Shown one piece after another: positions 25,457-34,376 of a stretch of 50,506 nucleotides of DNA (its first letter is position 1; every line of letters starts with the position of its first letter). The stretch is from Desulfobulbaceae bacterium. Lineage in GTDB: Bacteria > Desulfobacterota > Desulfobulbia > Desulfobulbales > Desulfocapsaceae. The notes under the pieces are model-generated. The model was not told where the DNA came from. It did no database searches and worked only from the letters and a program-made list of their open reading frames with translations. The stretch spans positions 1 through 50,506 of the forward strand of contig QZLB01000077.1 in NCBI GenBank assembly GCA_004796425.1, written 5' to 3'. Made by a program: the position numbers and the translations under genes.

Positions 25457-26194
25457 CTAATTGAGTTTGCGTCCTGTGCGGTACATCGTGCTATATATTG
25501 AAGGAAAACGCAATGTTTCAAGTTTGTTAATGAGTCGTTCCAGATCATACGCTACCCGAAAATGACAGACTTTTATTTGATCCCGGCTGATCTGGATGGT
25601 GGCGCAGCTGGCTGCGGGATTTCCATCGAACATCCTGCCCACACTGCCTGGGTTGATAAAATGAACACCGTCGATGAATTTATAGTAGGGGGTATGTGAG
25701 TGTCCGGTAATGATGATCTGGTGAGGTGATGCTTTAGCAAGTGTTCGAAATCGTGCGACCGGGCCATCTCTGAATAGAAACTCATCTGGATCATCGGGGC
25801 TGCCGTGGTACAAGCCAAGTGAGAGGGGAGCCAGGAGTTGCTGACCGTAATTTTCCAGCTGAAGGTGCCGGTATAACGGCTGGTTCAGTAACCAGTTGCG
25901 GTTTTTTGAGCTGAGTTCTGCCGATGTCCAGCCATACATGATTCTCTTTTCTGGTTTTCGCGGTTTTTTAAAGGTTCTGCCATGCAGGAGCTCTATTATG
26001 TGACGGTCGGTATTTCCCAAAATGGAAAGTGCCTGGTTGTCTTGCAACCAATCGATGGTTTCGTTGGGGAATGGACCATAAACGGTTGAATCTCCCCCAT
26101 TGAGAATCAGGTCAAAGTGCTCCTCAAACGAGTTGATGATTGACTCTAGAGCAGGGAAATTTGCGTGAATATCTGAGATAACGAGAACATTCAT
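25457..26194 (-). CDS. Calcineurin-like metallophosphoesterase (YfcE/MJ0936-like)
   Basis: A 245-residue phosphoesterase. The five metal-binding blocks are present: ISDIHAN (DxH), LILNGGDSTVYGP (GDxxxYG), ILGNTDR (GNxD/H), YHGSP and ITGHSHTPY (GHTH type), ending with INPGSVG. It probably hydrolyses small phosphodi- or monoesters in the cytoplasm; the true substrate is unknown. It lies 11 bases after the cardiolipin-synthase gene and before the PPK2 pair, all on the same strand, so a phosphorus-related operon is plausible. Confidence 0.9.
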   Translation of the reverse strand: MNVLVISDIHANFPALESIINSFEEHFDLILNGGDSTVYGPFPNETIDWLQDNQALSILGNTDRHIIELLHGRTFKKPRKPEKRIMYGWTSAELSSKNRNWLLNQPLYRHLQLENYGQQLLAPLSLGLYHGSPDDPDEFLFRDGPVARFRTLAKASPHQIIITGHSHTPYYKFIDGVHFINPGSVGRMFDGNPAASCATIQISRDQIKVCHFRVAYDLERLINKLETLRFPSIYSTMYRTGRKLN

Positions 26195-26205
26195 AAGTTT
26201 CTATA

Positions 26206-27729
26206 CTAAAGCAAGGGGCCGATCATCAAGGCTACATTTTCTTTAAACCGCCTGATCAGGGGGCGTTTCATAATTTCCTGGGGGTCTGGTTGAATGGATT
26301 GTGACTCATATCGATGTTGAACTTTGCGAAGTTTTGTTGTGAATTCCTGATCGTAAACAATAAGGGTTGCTTCAAAGTTAAGCCAGAAACTTCGCATATC
26401 GAGATTTACCGAGCCAAGAAGAGAAATTTTTCCGTCTATCGTAATAGTTTTTGAGTGGAGCAGTCCCCGGCGAAAGAGTAGAATCTCAACCCCGGCTTCC
26501 ATCAGCTCGGGGTAGTGTGCCCGGCTGGCATACTGGACCAGTTTTGAATCGTTTTTTTCCGGGATGATCATCACCACCCTGACACCCTTGTGTGAAGCAG
26601 ATTTAATTGCGGTCAGCAACGATTCATCAGGTACGAAGTAGGGGGTGGTAAGGATAACCTCCTTGCGAGCCGAATAGATCGCGGTGAGCAGCAGGTGATG
26701 AATGGTGTCAGGTGCCAGTCCCGGCCCGGATGGTACAAGTTGCACGGGAATTGATCCGGTTGATTCGAGCAGATGGACATCATGGTGTTTTCTAAGATCA
26801 GCAACATCGTTGCTGATATCGCTGGTAAAGGGCGGGAGATCATCAGACTCCAAATACCAGTCGCTGGTAAAGGTTCCGGCCAGACTTTCTACAACCGGCC
26901 CTGTTATTCTAACCATCAGATCGATCCATTGGCCGACCCCATGATCCTGCTTAAAAAAAAGCGGGTCGACCATGTTCTGGCTGCCGGTGTAGGCAATTTC
27001 ACCATCGATTACCACAATTTTTCGATGATTTCTGATATCAACCCGTTCAAACAATGCTTTTATGTATCCTGCAGGCAGGCTGTCGTGGATTTTTACGCCA
27101 CCTTTTCTCAACTCGCTGGCTCGTCCGCTGCTGATGAACTTTCGACTGCCGATGGAATCGACCAGTATCCGGCAGGTAACACCTCGCTGTGCAGCTTTCA
27201 GCAGTGCATCCTCAACCTCATTGACTTTGCCACCGCAGTGCCAGATATAAAACTGCAGATGACAACTGGAGCGAGCCTGGTCAATGTCTGAGATAATTGC
27301 ATTGAGAATTTCTTCTGGTGTTTCGATAATCTCAAGCGCGTTACCATCGAGGGCGGGGATGCCAATTAACCGCTCTGCCTGACGATGGAGTGGACGGTAT
27401 TGCCAGGTGAGGCGGTCTTTTGCGATCGGGGCTCGTGATTTTAGAGTGTTCAACCAGAATTGATAATGGGCGAGAGACTTCCTGGTCCGCTTGACCCTGC
27501 GTTCAGGAATTCTGTTTTCTCCAACCAGTAGATATAATATCGCCCCGATAAAGGGGAGCAGAAGAATAATAATCAGCCAGCCAAAGGTGGTTCCATTGGA
27601 ATATTTTTTCAAAACCACCCGGGCGGAAAGCGTAATTCTTAACGCAAGATCCGTAACCAGAATGATGGTTGGAAAAATTGAAAACGTCCAGTTATATTCT
27701 TGGGCAGTCATGTTTTTCTGGCATTGCAT
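26206..27729 (-). CDS. cls: Cardiolipin synthase
   Basis: A 507-residue phospholipase-D superfamily protein. Two N-terminal membrane segments (residues 15-33 and 48-68) are followed by the PLDc_N region, then two HxKxxxxD motifs: H in RNHRKIVVIDGEIAYTGSQN and H in LLHSKTITIDGKISLLGSVNLD. It condenses phosphatidylglycerol to cardiolipin at the inner membrane. ATG 27729 gives the stated length; an in-frame ATG at 27711 (MTAQEYN) is an alternative start. It heads the minus-strand run with the phosphoesterase and PPK2 genes. Confidence 0.93.
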   Translation of the reverse strand: MQCQKNMTAQEYNWTFSIFPTIILVTDLALRITLSARVVLKKYSNGTTFGWLIIILLLPFIGAILYLLVGENRIPERRVKRTRKSLAHYQFWLNTLKSRAPIAKDRLTWQYRPLHRQAERLIGIPALDGNALEIIETPEEILNAIISDIDQARSSCHLQFYIWHCGGKVNEVEDALLKAAQRGVTCRILVDSIGSRKFISSGRASELRKGGVKIHDSLPAGYIKALFERVDIRNHRKIVVIDGEIAYTGSQNMVDPLFFKQDHGVGQWIDLMVRITGPVVESLAGTFTSDWYLESDDLPPFTSDISNDVADLRKHHDVHLLESTGSIPVQLVPSGPGLAPDTIHHLLLTAIYSARKEVILTTPYFVPDESLLTAIKSASHKGVRVVMIIPEKNDSKLVQYASRAHYPELMEAGVEILLFRRGLLHSKTITIDGKISLLGSVNLDMRSFWLNFEATLIVYDQEFTTKLRKVQHRYESQSIQPDPQEIMKRPLIRRFKENVALMIGPLL

Positions 27730-27751
27730 GAACCGGCTATGCTAATAAGAT

Positions 27752-27878
27752 GGTAACAGCTGCCCAGCCTCGCGGAAGCTGTTAACATGCAACTGGCTCC
27801 GGACGTAAAAACCGGGCAATCTGTCTGTCGGGTGACCCCGATAGGACCAGCGAAGCCACGGTAAAGGGGATAATCGGG
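27752..27878 (+). other. Structured leader with competing hairpins before argJ
   Basis: The 203-base gap between divergent cls and argJ is GC-richer than other gaps. TAACAGCT (27754-27761) pairs with AGCTGTTA (27777-27784). Further on, TCGGG (27828-27832) can pair with CCCGA (27837-27841) over a TGAC loop, or the same CCCGAT (27837-27842) can pair with ATCGGG (27873-27878), two exclusive folds. GCAA at 27816-27819 and GAAGCCACGG at 27852-27861 are loosely like the c-di-GMP-I (GEMM) core, but no GNRA loop is present. A regulatory RNA is possible, not established. Confidence 0.3.
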
Positions 27879-27932
27879 AGCGTAGTTTCTCAAAACGTTG
27901 TTTTTCAGGGATTTACTATATAGGATTTCGTT

Positions 27933-29117
27933 ATGAATATAAAAGGATTTTCTCTATCGGCAATCGCTGCAGGGATTAAGTATCAGGATCGGCTGGATGT
28001 CGGTTTGATCTATAGCGATGTACCGGTAGTGACGGCCGGAGTTTTTACCACCAACCAGGTAAAGGCGGCCCCGGTTTTGCTTGATATGGAGCGGCTGAAA
28101 CAGGGAAGAGCCCAAGCGGTGCTGGTGAATAGTGGTAACGCCAATGCCTGCACCGGACCAGAAGGTATGGAAACAGCACTTGGTACCAGCAAAATGGTCG
28201 CTGAAGCACTCGATATTCCTGAAGAAATGGTACAGGTCTCTTCAACCGGAGTAATCGGTGAACCACTTGATCTTCAACCCTTTCGTGATGGAATGAATGA
28301 ATTGGTCGGGGGGCTTTCTGTTGACCGATTTGAAGATGTTGCGCAATCGATTATGACGACCGACACGGTACCCAAAACAGTTTACCGAAAAATCAGTGTC
28401 GGCGGAGAGGAAGTTAAAATTATGGCCATGGCCAAAGGATCAGGCATGATTATGCCCAATATGGCTACCATGCTGTCCTTCATTCTAACCGATGCACGGA
28501 TCAGTTTTACCGAATTGAATAACGCCTTAAAGTCAGGAGTTGAACAGACCTTTAATCGGATTACCGTGGATGGCGACACCTCGACCAATGATATGGTACT
28601 GATCATGGCAAATGGCAGCGCGGAAAACCCCTGGATCGATGAGGCACACCAGCAGGAATACCAGGAGTTTCAAAATGGCTTGGAAGGGGTGTTAAAAGAA
28701 TTGGCGCTGATGATCGTTGCGGACGGGGAGGGTGCTACCAAATGTGTAACAATTCGAGTCTGCGGTGCAAAAGAGGACCGTGAGGCAGAGCGTATGGCTC
28801 GAACAGTGGCCAACTCGAATCTGGTTAAAACTGCCTTTGCTGGTGAAGATGCCAATTGGGGCAGAATCATTGCAGCCATGGGGCGTTCAGGGGTTAAATT
28901 TAATCCGGATCGTGTGGATATAGCGTTCGGCGATGTGGTAATGGTTCAGAATGGTCAGGGAATGGGGCCGGAAGTAGAAAAGGCGGCAACCCTTATCTTG
29001 CAGGAGGATACGTTTGCCGTTTGCATCGATCTCAAAGATGGAACAGGATGCGAAGAGGTTCATACCTGCGACTTTTCTGTTGATTATGTGAAAATTAATG
29101 CCGATTACAGGTCTTAA
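27933..29117 (+). CDS. argJ: Bifunctional glutamate N-acetyltransferase / ornithine acetyltransferase
   Basis: A 394-residue ArgJ. The autocleavage site with the catalytic Thr lies in PNMATMLSFILTDA near residue 182, and the beta-subunit begins there. TTDTVPKTVYRKI, VDGDTSTNDMV and AFAGEDANWGRIIAAMGRSGV are family signatures. It transfers acetyl from N-acetylornithine to glutamate and may also use acetyl-CoA. AGGA precedes ATG 27933. The next gene begins one base after its stop, and an upstream in-frame ATG of that gene lies inside argJ. Confidence 0.96.
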   Translation: MNIKGFSLSAIAAGIKYQDRLDVGLIYSDVPVVTAGVFTTNQVKAAPVLLDMERLKQGRAQAVLVNSGNANACTGPEGMETALGTSKMVAEALDIPEEMVQVSSTGVIGEPLDLQPFRDGMNELVGGLSVDRFEDVAQSIMTTDTVPKTVYRKISVGGEEVKIMAMAKGSGMIMPNMATMLSFILTDARISFTELNNALKSGVEQTFNRITVDGDTSTNDMVLIMANGSAENPWIDEAHQQEYQEFQNGLEGVLKELALMIVADGEGATKCVTIRVCGAKEDREAERMARTVANSNLVKTAFAGEDANWGRIIAAMGRSGVKFNPDRVDIAFGDVVMVQNGQGMGPEVEKAATLILQEDTFAVCIDLKDGTGCEEVHTCDFSVDYVKINADYRS

Positions 29118-29118
29118 G

Positions 29119-30654
29119 ATGAAACAGCCAAGAACCGAATCATTTACAACCGAGGATGGAGCCCAGATTCCACTCCTGCTGGAAAATTTGAGTAAGACTT
29201 ACTCGGTTTTGGAAGAGACTTCCAGAAACAGGAAAACCAGGCTTTTTGATACCTTCGACTGGAGGCTCTATCGAAAAAATCTGATTTGTTCAATTTCAAG
29301 TTCGCGTTTTGTAATCCGGGATTTTGCTGGGAACGAAATCATGCAGTGTCGTGCACCGCGCAAAAGCAGAATTTTCTGGTCAGATATTGATGATCAAAAA
29401 ACATCAGAATTACTAAAAAAGTATTTGAGTATGCGCGCACTTCTGCCGCTGATTTCCATAGAGGGAGTGGAGCATAGTTTTAAAATCGTCAACCAGGATC
29501 GTAAAACCGTATTGCGTTTGCAGATCGAGAAATATCAGGCCCTGGAAGGTGATACCTCAATGGAAATGCCGGTGATTATTTCTATTCAAGAATTACGCGG
29601 TTATGAAAAACCATTTGACCAGGTGCAAAAAATCCTGGTGCGCGATCTTCCACAACTCGGTCAATATGGTTCCTATATTGAGCAGGCATTTGGTATCGCA
29701 AGGAGGGAGCCACTCGATTATGGCGCTAAGTTTCAGGTGAACCTGGAAAAAGAGGCGACCATAGGTGAATCGGTATCGGTTTTATGTCAGGCACTGGTGG
29801 AGTCGATGGCCGTAAACCAACCCGGCGTGGAACGTGACATCGATTCAGAATTTCTTCATGATTACCGGATTGGTATACGACGAACCCGTTCGCTACTGTC
29901 ATTGTTGAGGAAAAAATTACCAACCCGCATCAGCTATTTTGAAGATGAGTTCAAATGGCTTGGCTCCATCACCGGACCATTGCGTGACATTGATGTGTAC
30001 CTGCTCAAAGAGGATTCCTACAAGTCGCTGGTGCCTGAAATGTTTGAGCCAGGGTTACAGAGTTTTTTTGACGATCTTGCAAGCGGTCGACAACAGGTGC
30101 TACGAACATTGAGAACGGAATTGAACTCTGAGCGGTATGAACGACTGTTGACCGACTGGCAGTTTTTTATCGAGGATCACGACTCTGAACTCTTTGGCTG
30201 CAAGGCACACTGCAAATCAACAATCGATAAAATCATCTTGAAGCGATTCAACAGTTTTGTGAAAAGGGGGAGCGGTATTACAGAAGAGAGCCCTGATGAT
30301 GCGTTACACACACTGAGGATTCGTGGCAAGAAATTCAGGTACCTGCTGGAGTTTTTCCGCTCCTACTATGCACCGCAGGATATTGATAACTTCTTAAAGC
30401 ATATGAAAAAACTGCAGGATAATCTGGGTGACTTCAACGACCTGTCCGTGCAGATAGAAATGCTGCAAGCCAAACTCGATGGTTTACATGGCAGGAATAA
30501 GAAAACGCTCAGCCTGGCTGCAGCGCTCGGCAGCCTGATTACCCGCTTGCAAACGGAACACCAAAAAGAGCGAGCGCGATTTAACCGAATCTTTGAAAAA
30601 TTTAATACTGAATCGAATAGGCAATTAATTTTAGAAATGATTTCAAATGATTAG
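29119..30654 (+). CDS. CHAD domain protein with CYTH-like N-terminus
   Basis: A 511-residue protein. The N-terminal 190 residues are a beta-rich region resembling a CYTH tunnel fold without an obvious ExExK motif. Residues from about 220 to the end are a CHAD domain: two helical repeats with HDYRIGIRRTRSLLSLL and HTLRIRGKKFRYLLEFF, the basic histidine/arginine/lysine face that binds polyphosphate in the family. I start at ATG 29119 (a longer frame from 29098 lies in argJ). CHAD proteins elsewhere bind polyphosphate granules. Two ppk2 genes lie about 4 kb away and a ParA-like ATPase follows after 28 bases, so a polyphosphate role is a reasonable inference. Confidence 0.9.
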   Translation: MKQPRTESFTTEDGAQIPLLLENLSKTYSVLEETSRNRKTRLFDTFDWRLYRKNLICSISSSRFVIRDFAGNEIMQCRAPRKSRIFWSDIDDQKTSELLKKYLSMRALLPLISIEGVEHSFKIVNQDRKTVLRLQIEKYQALEGDTSMEMPVIISIQELRGYEKPFDQVQKILVRDLPQLGQYGSYIEQAFGIARREPLDYGAKFQVNLEKEATIGESVSVLCQALVESMAVNQPGVERDIDSEFLHDYRIGIRRTRSLLSLLRKKLPTRISYFEDEFKWLGSITGPLRDIDVYLLKEDSYKSLVPEMFEPGLQSFFDDLASGRQQVLRTLRTELNSERYERLLTDWQFFIEDHDSELFGCKAHCKSTIDKIILKRFNSFVKRGSGITEESPDDALHTLRIRGKKFRYLLEFFRSYYAPQDIDNFLKHMKKLQDNLGDFNDLSVQIEMLQAKLDGLHGRNKKTLSLAAALGSLITRLQTEHQKERARFNRIFEKFNTESNRQLILEMISND

Positions 30655-30682
30655 TTGTTTTTTTTCACAGAATTGAGTCATT

Positions 30683-31429
30683 ATGAAAACAATAGCCGTC
30701 TACAGCAGTAAAGGTGGTGTTGGAAAAACCGCAACTGCGGTAAATTTGTCCTATGCCGCTCTTGAGCAGAATAAGCGAATTTTGCTGTGTGATATGGATT
30801 CCCAGGGAGCCGCCTCTTATTATTATCGCATCAAACCAAAGAAGAAGTTCAATCGAACTAAATTGCTCAAGGGGGATTTTCTCCAGTTCATCAGGGAAAC
30901 TGATTATCCCGGTCTGGACTTGCTCCCGGCCCATTTCTCTTTTAGAAATCTGGATTTGGCTCTTACCAGTGAGATCGATCAGCCTGACCGGACCGCGTTA
31001 CGGAAATTGTTATACGTGCTGGAGGACGAGTACGATTATGTGTTTCTGGATTGTCCACCCAATCTTACGCTGCTATCGGAGAACATCATTGTCGCAGCCG
31101 ACTGTGTGGTGACACCGGTGGTTCCAACAACGCTCTCAGTACTGGCTCTGGAACAGTTGCTCAAACTTTTTAGAAAAGTTGCCTGCGACAAGAAAAAGCT
31201 GCTGGCGTTTTTTTCCATGGTCGAGAAAAGGAAGTCGATGCATGCCGGAGTGATGAAGAAATACCTTAAATACCCCATATTCCTCCGCCAGAGTGTCCCG
31301 TTCATGGCCGATATTGAAAAGATGGGGTTGTATCGTAAACCGGTGGCGGCAGGGCCGACTCGATCGGTAGCTCCCCAGGTGTATCGAGCACTCTGGCAGG
31401 AAATAATGGAGAGGAGACTAAAGGGATGA
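30683..31429 (+). CDS. ParA/MinD-family ATPase without a ParB partner
   Basis: A 248-residue ParA-type ATPase. The deviant Walker A with signature lysine is SSKGGVGKTATA (residues 8-19), motif A' is LLCDMDSQGAAS and Walker B YVFLDCPPNLTLL. No DNA-binding N-terminal domain is present, so it is the short form like Soj or the McdA cargo-positioning family. No parB or centromere-like repeats are near, so plasmid-type partition is unlikely. It lies between the CHAD gene (28-base gap) and sixA (four-base overlap), so a role in placing a cargo linked to CHAD, such as polyphosphate granules, is proposed. This is inference. Confidence 0.92.
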   Translation: MKTIAVYSSKGGVGKTATAVNLSYAALEQNKRILLCDMDSQGAASYYYRIKPKKKFNRTKLLKGDFLQFIRETDYPGLDLLPAHFSFRNLDLALTSEIDQPDRTALRKLLYVLEDEYDYVFLDCPPNLTLLSENIIVAADCVVTPVVPTTLSVLALEQLLKLFRKVACDKKKLLAFFSMVEKRKSMHAGVMKKYLKYPIFLRQSVPFMADIEKMGLYRKPVAAGPTRSVAPQVYRALWQEIMERRLKG

Positions 31430-31935
31430 AGCAGTTGTATCTCGTCAGACATGCAAAATCAAGTTGGTCGGAGCCAAGCCTTGCCGATTTTGACCGCCCA
31501 TTGAATAAGCGCGGTAAGCGGAACGCTCCTTTCATGGGAAAACGTTTGCGGGATAAAGAGATCTGCCCCGATCTGCTGATTTCAAGCGGAGCCAAGCGGG
31601 CTCGAAAGACAGCTGGTATTATTGCCCGGGAGATTGGTTATCCCAAAGACAAAATCGTAATAACCAATGCTCTCTATACCGCCGACATGATGGATCTCCT
31701 GGAGATTGTCAGGGAGATGGATAAACAGTTTGACAATGTGATGCTTGTCGGGCACAACTATGTGATCACCGAATTTGCAGAATGGCTCACGGGAACACTA
31801 TTGGGAAACATCCCGACCAGCGGGATCGCCTGCATCCAGTTTGATCATCCCTGGAAGAAGGTTTCCGAATCCTCCGGTTCACTTCTCTTTTTTGATTATC
31901 CCAAGCTGCATGAGGATGGGAGCAAAAGGGAATGA
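31426..31935 (+). CDS. sixA: SixA-type histidine phosphatase
   Basis: A 169-residue small histidine phosphatase. The RHG signature reads LVRHAKSSW with H9 as the phosphorylated residue, the second conserved block is SSGAKRARKTA, and the second histidine lies in VGHNYVITEF. SixA in E. coli dephosphorylates phosphohistidine on HPt or PTS proteins. The start overlaps the ParA stop (ATGA). Its stop overlaps the next start, giving strong translational coupling across three genes. Substrate here is unknown. Confidence 0.92.
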   Translation: MKQLYLVRHAKSSWSEPSLADFDRPLNKRGKRNAPFMGKRLRDKEICPDLLISSGAKRARKTAGIIAREIGYPKDKIVITNALYTADMMDLLEIVREMDKQFDNVMLVGHNYVITEFAEWLTGTLLGNIPTSGIACIQFDHPWKKVSESSGSLLFFDYPKLHEDGSKRE

Positions 31936-33143
31936 GCTCAGGCTCAGAAAAGCCGGGTACCGCCTACCTCCCATTTCGAGAAGTATTACCCGGGCTGTTA
32001 TTCCTCACCTTTATTTTCTGGCTCAACTTCACCTCCCGGGCAATTATTTCACCGTTGCTTCCCTATATAGAGTCTGATCTCGGGATTACCTACGGCCAGT
32101 CCGGGTCGCTCTTTCTTTTTGTATCCTCTGGGTATTTTCTGTCAATTCTCGGTTCAAGTCTGGTTTCTTCCCGAATTACACATAGCTGGGCGATCGCACT
32201 GTCAACCGTTATCACCGGTCTGATCCTCTGTTTTGCACCGCTCTGTTCAAGCATTTCCCAGTTGAGAATCTGCTTGTTCTGCCTGGGGCTTGGTGCGGGG
32301 ATTTATCTTCCTTCAGGTCTTGCAACCATTGTGCATCTTGTAGCTCCCGAGTATCGGGCGCGGGGGATGTCAATCCATGAACTTGCCCCTAATCTAGGCT
32401 TCGTAATGGCGCCGCTCATTACCGTCTTTTTAATCCAATGGTTTGACTGGCAGCAGTCTCTGCTGGTTCTCGGAGGTTTCCTGATGGTTGGTGGTGTGGT
32501 TTTTGGGGTTGTACACTCGGCCCAAAAAACCTATAGTGTCGTGCCTGATATTCGAGCGCGTTGGAAGGTGTTGAAAATTGGCAAGTTTTGGTTAATGGTT
32601 CTGCTTTTCTCTGTGGCAATCTGTTCAACACTCGGCTTATATTCACTGCTCCCGTTGTATTTGCATAAAGACCGGGGGCTTGAACTTGAACTGGCCAATA
32701 ATTTGGTGGCAATATCACGGCTCAGTTCTGTCGTGATGCCGCTGATCGGAGGCTGGCTGGGAGATCGGTTTGGTAATGAACGAATGACGACGCTGGTACT
32801 GCTCGCTGGTGGAGTTTTTGCCATTTTGATTGGACTGACCAGCGGCTATGTGCTTTATGGCGTGATCGTTATTCAGTCAATGATCGCAGTATGTTTCTTT
32901 CCATCCGCGTTTGCAGTTCTGACCGGTATCGGGGGAGAGCGATTGGGTGGCATTGCTATTACGTTATGTATTCCCATCGCATTTTTGACCGGAGGAGGAT
33001 TGATACCGACCATCATGGGGATGATTGGTGACTACTACACTCTGGCGCATGGGTTTGTTTTCGCTGGTGTTTTAGTATGTTTTGGCGGGTTTGCCTGTCT
33101 GGCATTCCAGCTGAGTGCAACCAGAGCTCGGGCAGGAGTATAA
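31932..33143 (+). CDS. MFS transporter
   Basis: A 403-residue major facilitator superfamily permease with 12 predicted hydrophobic segments. The first-half signatures include SPLLPYIESDLGI (helix 1-2) and GLGAGIYLPSGLATIV. The loop after helix 8 carries GGWLGDRFGNER, the repeat of the MFS motif A. It is an inner-membrane protein; the substrate cannot be read. It overlaps sixA by four bases, so it belongs to the same transcript as the CHAD-ParA-SixA set. The reason for that link is unclear. Confidence 0.92.
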   Translation: MSSGSEKPGTAYLPFREVLPGLLFLTFIFWLNFTSRAIISPLLPYIESDLGITYGQSGSLFLFVSSGYFLSILGSSLVSSRITHSWAIALSTVITGLILCFAPLCSSISQLRICLFCLGLGAGIYLPSGLATIVHLVAPEYRARGMSIHELAPNLGFVMAPLITVFLIQWFDWQQSLLVLGGFLMVGGVVFGVVHSAQKTYSVVPDIRARWKVLKIGKFWLMVLLFSVAICSTLGLYSLLPLYLHKDRGLELELANNLVAISRLSSVVMPLIGGWLGDRFGNERMTTLVLLAGGVFAILIGLTSGYVLYGVIVIQSMIAVCFFPSAFAVLTGIGGERLGGIAITLCIPIAFLTGGGLIPTIMGMIGDYYTLAHGFVFAGVLVCFGGFACLAFQLSATRARAGV

Positions 33144-33148
33144 GAAGT

Positions 33149-33388
33149 ATGGCAGCTGATTTGGGTTCAGGTGATACCAATAGTTATGGTTTGCCACTGT
33201 GTCGGAAGTGCAGGTTTTATTATATCACTCATGACCCTGGTGCACCGTATGGGTGTCGTGCCATGCACTTCAAGAGCAAGAGAAACCCCGCGCTGATTGT
33301 TTACGAGTCTTCAGGAATGCACTGTCAGTTATTTCAACGTAAAAATGATAATCCTGCCTCTGGCACGAAACAGGGTTTTAAGATTTAA
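33149..33388 (+). CDS. Small Cys-rich protein, putative metal site
   Basis: A 79-residue soluble protein starting at ATG 33149, five bases after the MFS stop. It carries CRKC at residues 18-21, then YITHDPGAPYGC ending in C35, the basic stretch MHFKSKRNP and a last segment SSGMHCQLF. Four cysteines plus histidines fit one zinc or iron site. I recall similar small proteins in related anaerobes but no function. Tight spacing on both sides (17 bases before the next gene) places it in the same operon. Confidence 0.75.
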   Translation: MAADLGSGDTNSYGLPLCRKCRFYYITHDPGAPYGCRAMHFKSKRNPALIVYESSGMHCQLFQRKNDNPASGTKQGFKI

Positions 33389-33404
33389 CGAGTAACCATC
33401 CATA

Positions 33405-34376
33405 ATGGAAAGATCTGTTTTCGCTAAACCGCTTGGTATCGCAAAAAATGAGTTTCAGGAGCTTGGAAAGGAAACTTTTACAACCAGTATGATTCTGGTC
33501 AAGATAACCGTGCCGGTTATCATCATCACCAAGATACTGGAATACTTTGGTGCAATCGATTATTTAAGCAAATTGCTCGAGCCTCTGATGCAATTGATGG
33601 GTTTGCCTGGCGCCTGCGGGATTGTCTGGGCAACCGGGCTCTTCACCACACTTTATGGAGCAATGGCGGTTTTTGCAGCAATCGCTCCAGGGCTTGAGCT
33701 TACGATCCTTCAAGTGACGGTGTTGGGTTCGATACTGCTGGTGGCCCATTCACTCCCCATTGAAATTACCATTACCAAGAAAGCCGGTGCCGGTGTCATA
33801 CCAATCTTGATTCTCAGGCTTGGAGGGGCACTCTGCCTTGGTATCTTGATGTATCAGATCTGTTCGTATTTCCAGGTGTGGAATGAACCGGCTATCATGC
33901 TCTTTGAGGTGGATGCCACCGATCCGAGTCTGATCGGTTGGGCTCGTTCCCAGGTGATAAATCTTGGTCTGATTTTTCTGGTAATTTTCTGTATATTGGC
34001 CCTGATGCGTTTGCTCAAAGTTCTGGGAGTGATCACCCTGCTTGAATTTTTGCTCAAGCCAGTCCTTCCCTGGTTTGGTATGACGTACCGAGCCGCCCCG
34101 GTAACGGTGGTTGGTATGCTTCTTGGATTAGGATATGGTGGGGCCTTGATTATTAGAGAGACTACTGCCGGGAAAATGCAGCGGGAAGAAGTTTTTAATT
34201 CCCTGGCGCTTATGTCACTGTCTCATGGACTTGTGGAAGACACCTTGCTGATGATGGCCTTGGGGGGAACGCTTACCGGACTGCTTTGGGGGCGGCTGCT
34301 GTTTTCCCTGGTTGTGATGGCCATCCTGGTGCGGCTCATGAGATTGATTCATTGGAAGGTAAACGGAAAGAGATAA
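33405..34376 (+). CDS. Nucleoside-recognition (Gate) domain membrane protein
   Basis: A 323-residue protein with about eight hydrophobic segments in two similar halves. The first half has PGACGIVWATGLFTTLYGAMAVFAA and the second GMLLGLGYGGALIIRET, typical of the Gate domain found in nucleoside transporters, SpmA/SpmB and FeoB. LVAHSLPIEITITKKAG and LMSLSHGLVEDTLLMMA hold conserved polar residues of the pore. It is likely an inner-membrane permease; its substrate is unknown. The stop overlaps the start of avtA (TAATG). Confidence 0.85.
   Translation: MERSVFAKPLGIAKNEFQELGKETFTTSMILVKITVPVIIITKILEYFGAIDYLSKLLEPLMQLMGLPGACGIVWATGLFTTLYGAMAVFAAIAPGLELTILQVTVLGSILLVAHSLPIEITITKKAGAGVIPILILRLGGALCLGILMYQICSYFQVWNEPAIMLFEVDATDPSLIGWARSQVINLGLIFLVIFCILALMRLLKVLGVITLLEFLLKPVLPWFGMTYRAAPVTVVGMLLGLGYGGALIIRETTAGKMQREEVFNSLALMSLSHGLVEDTLLMMALGGTLTGLLWGRLLFSLVVMAILVRLMRLIHWKVNGKR

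Noticed and set aside
26773-27291. 172-codon open frame opposite the cardiolipin synthase
   Set aside because: It is a shadow of the real gene; composition and motifs belong to the minus strand.
27795-27890. c-di-GMP-I (GEMM) riboswitch
   Set aside because: Only short pieces resemble the core; the GNRA loop and the P3 arm are missing. Kept only as an unassigned structured leader.
30683-31429. Plasmid partition locus
   Set aside because: No ParB, no centromere-like repeats and no replication genes; neighbours are chromosomal metabolic genes.
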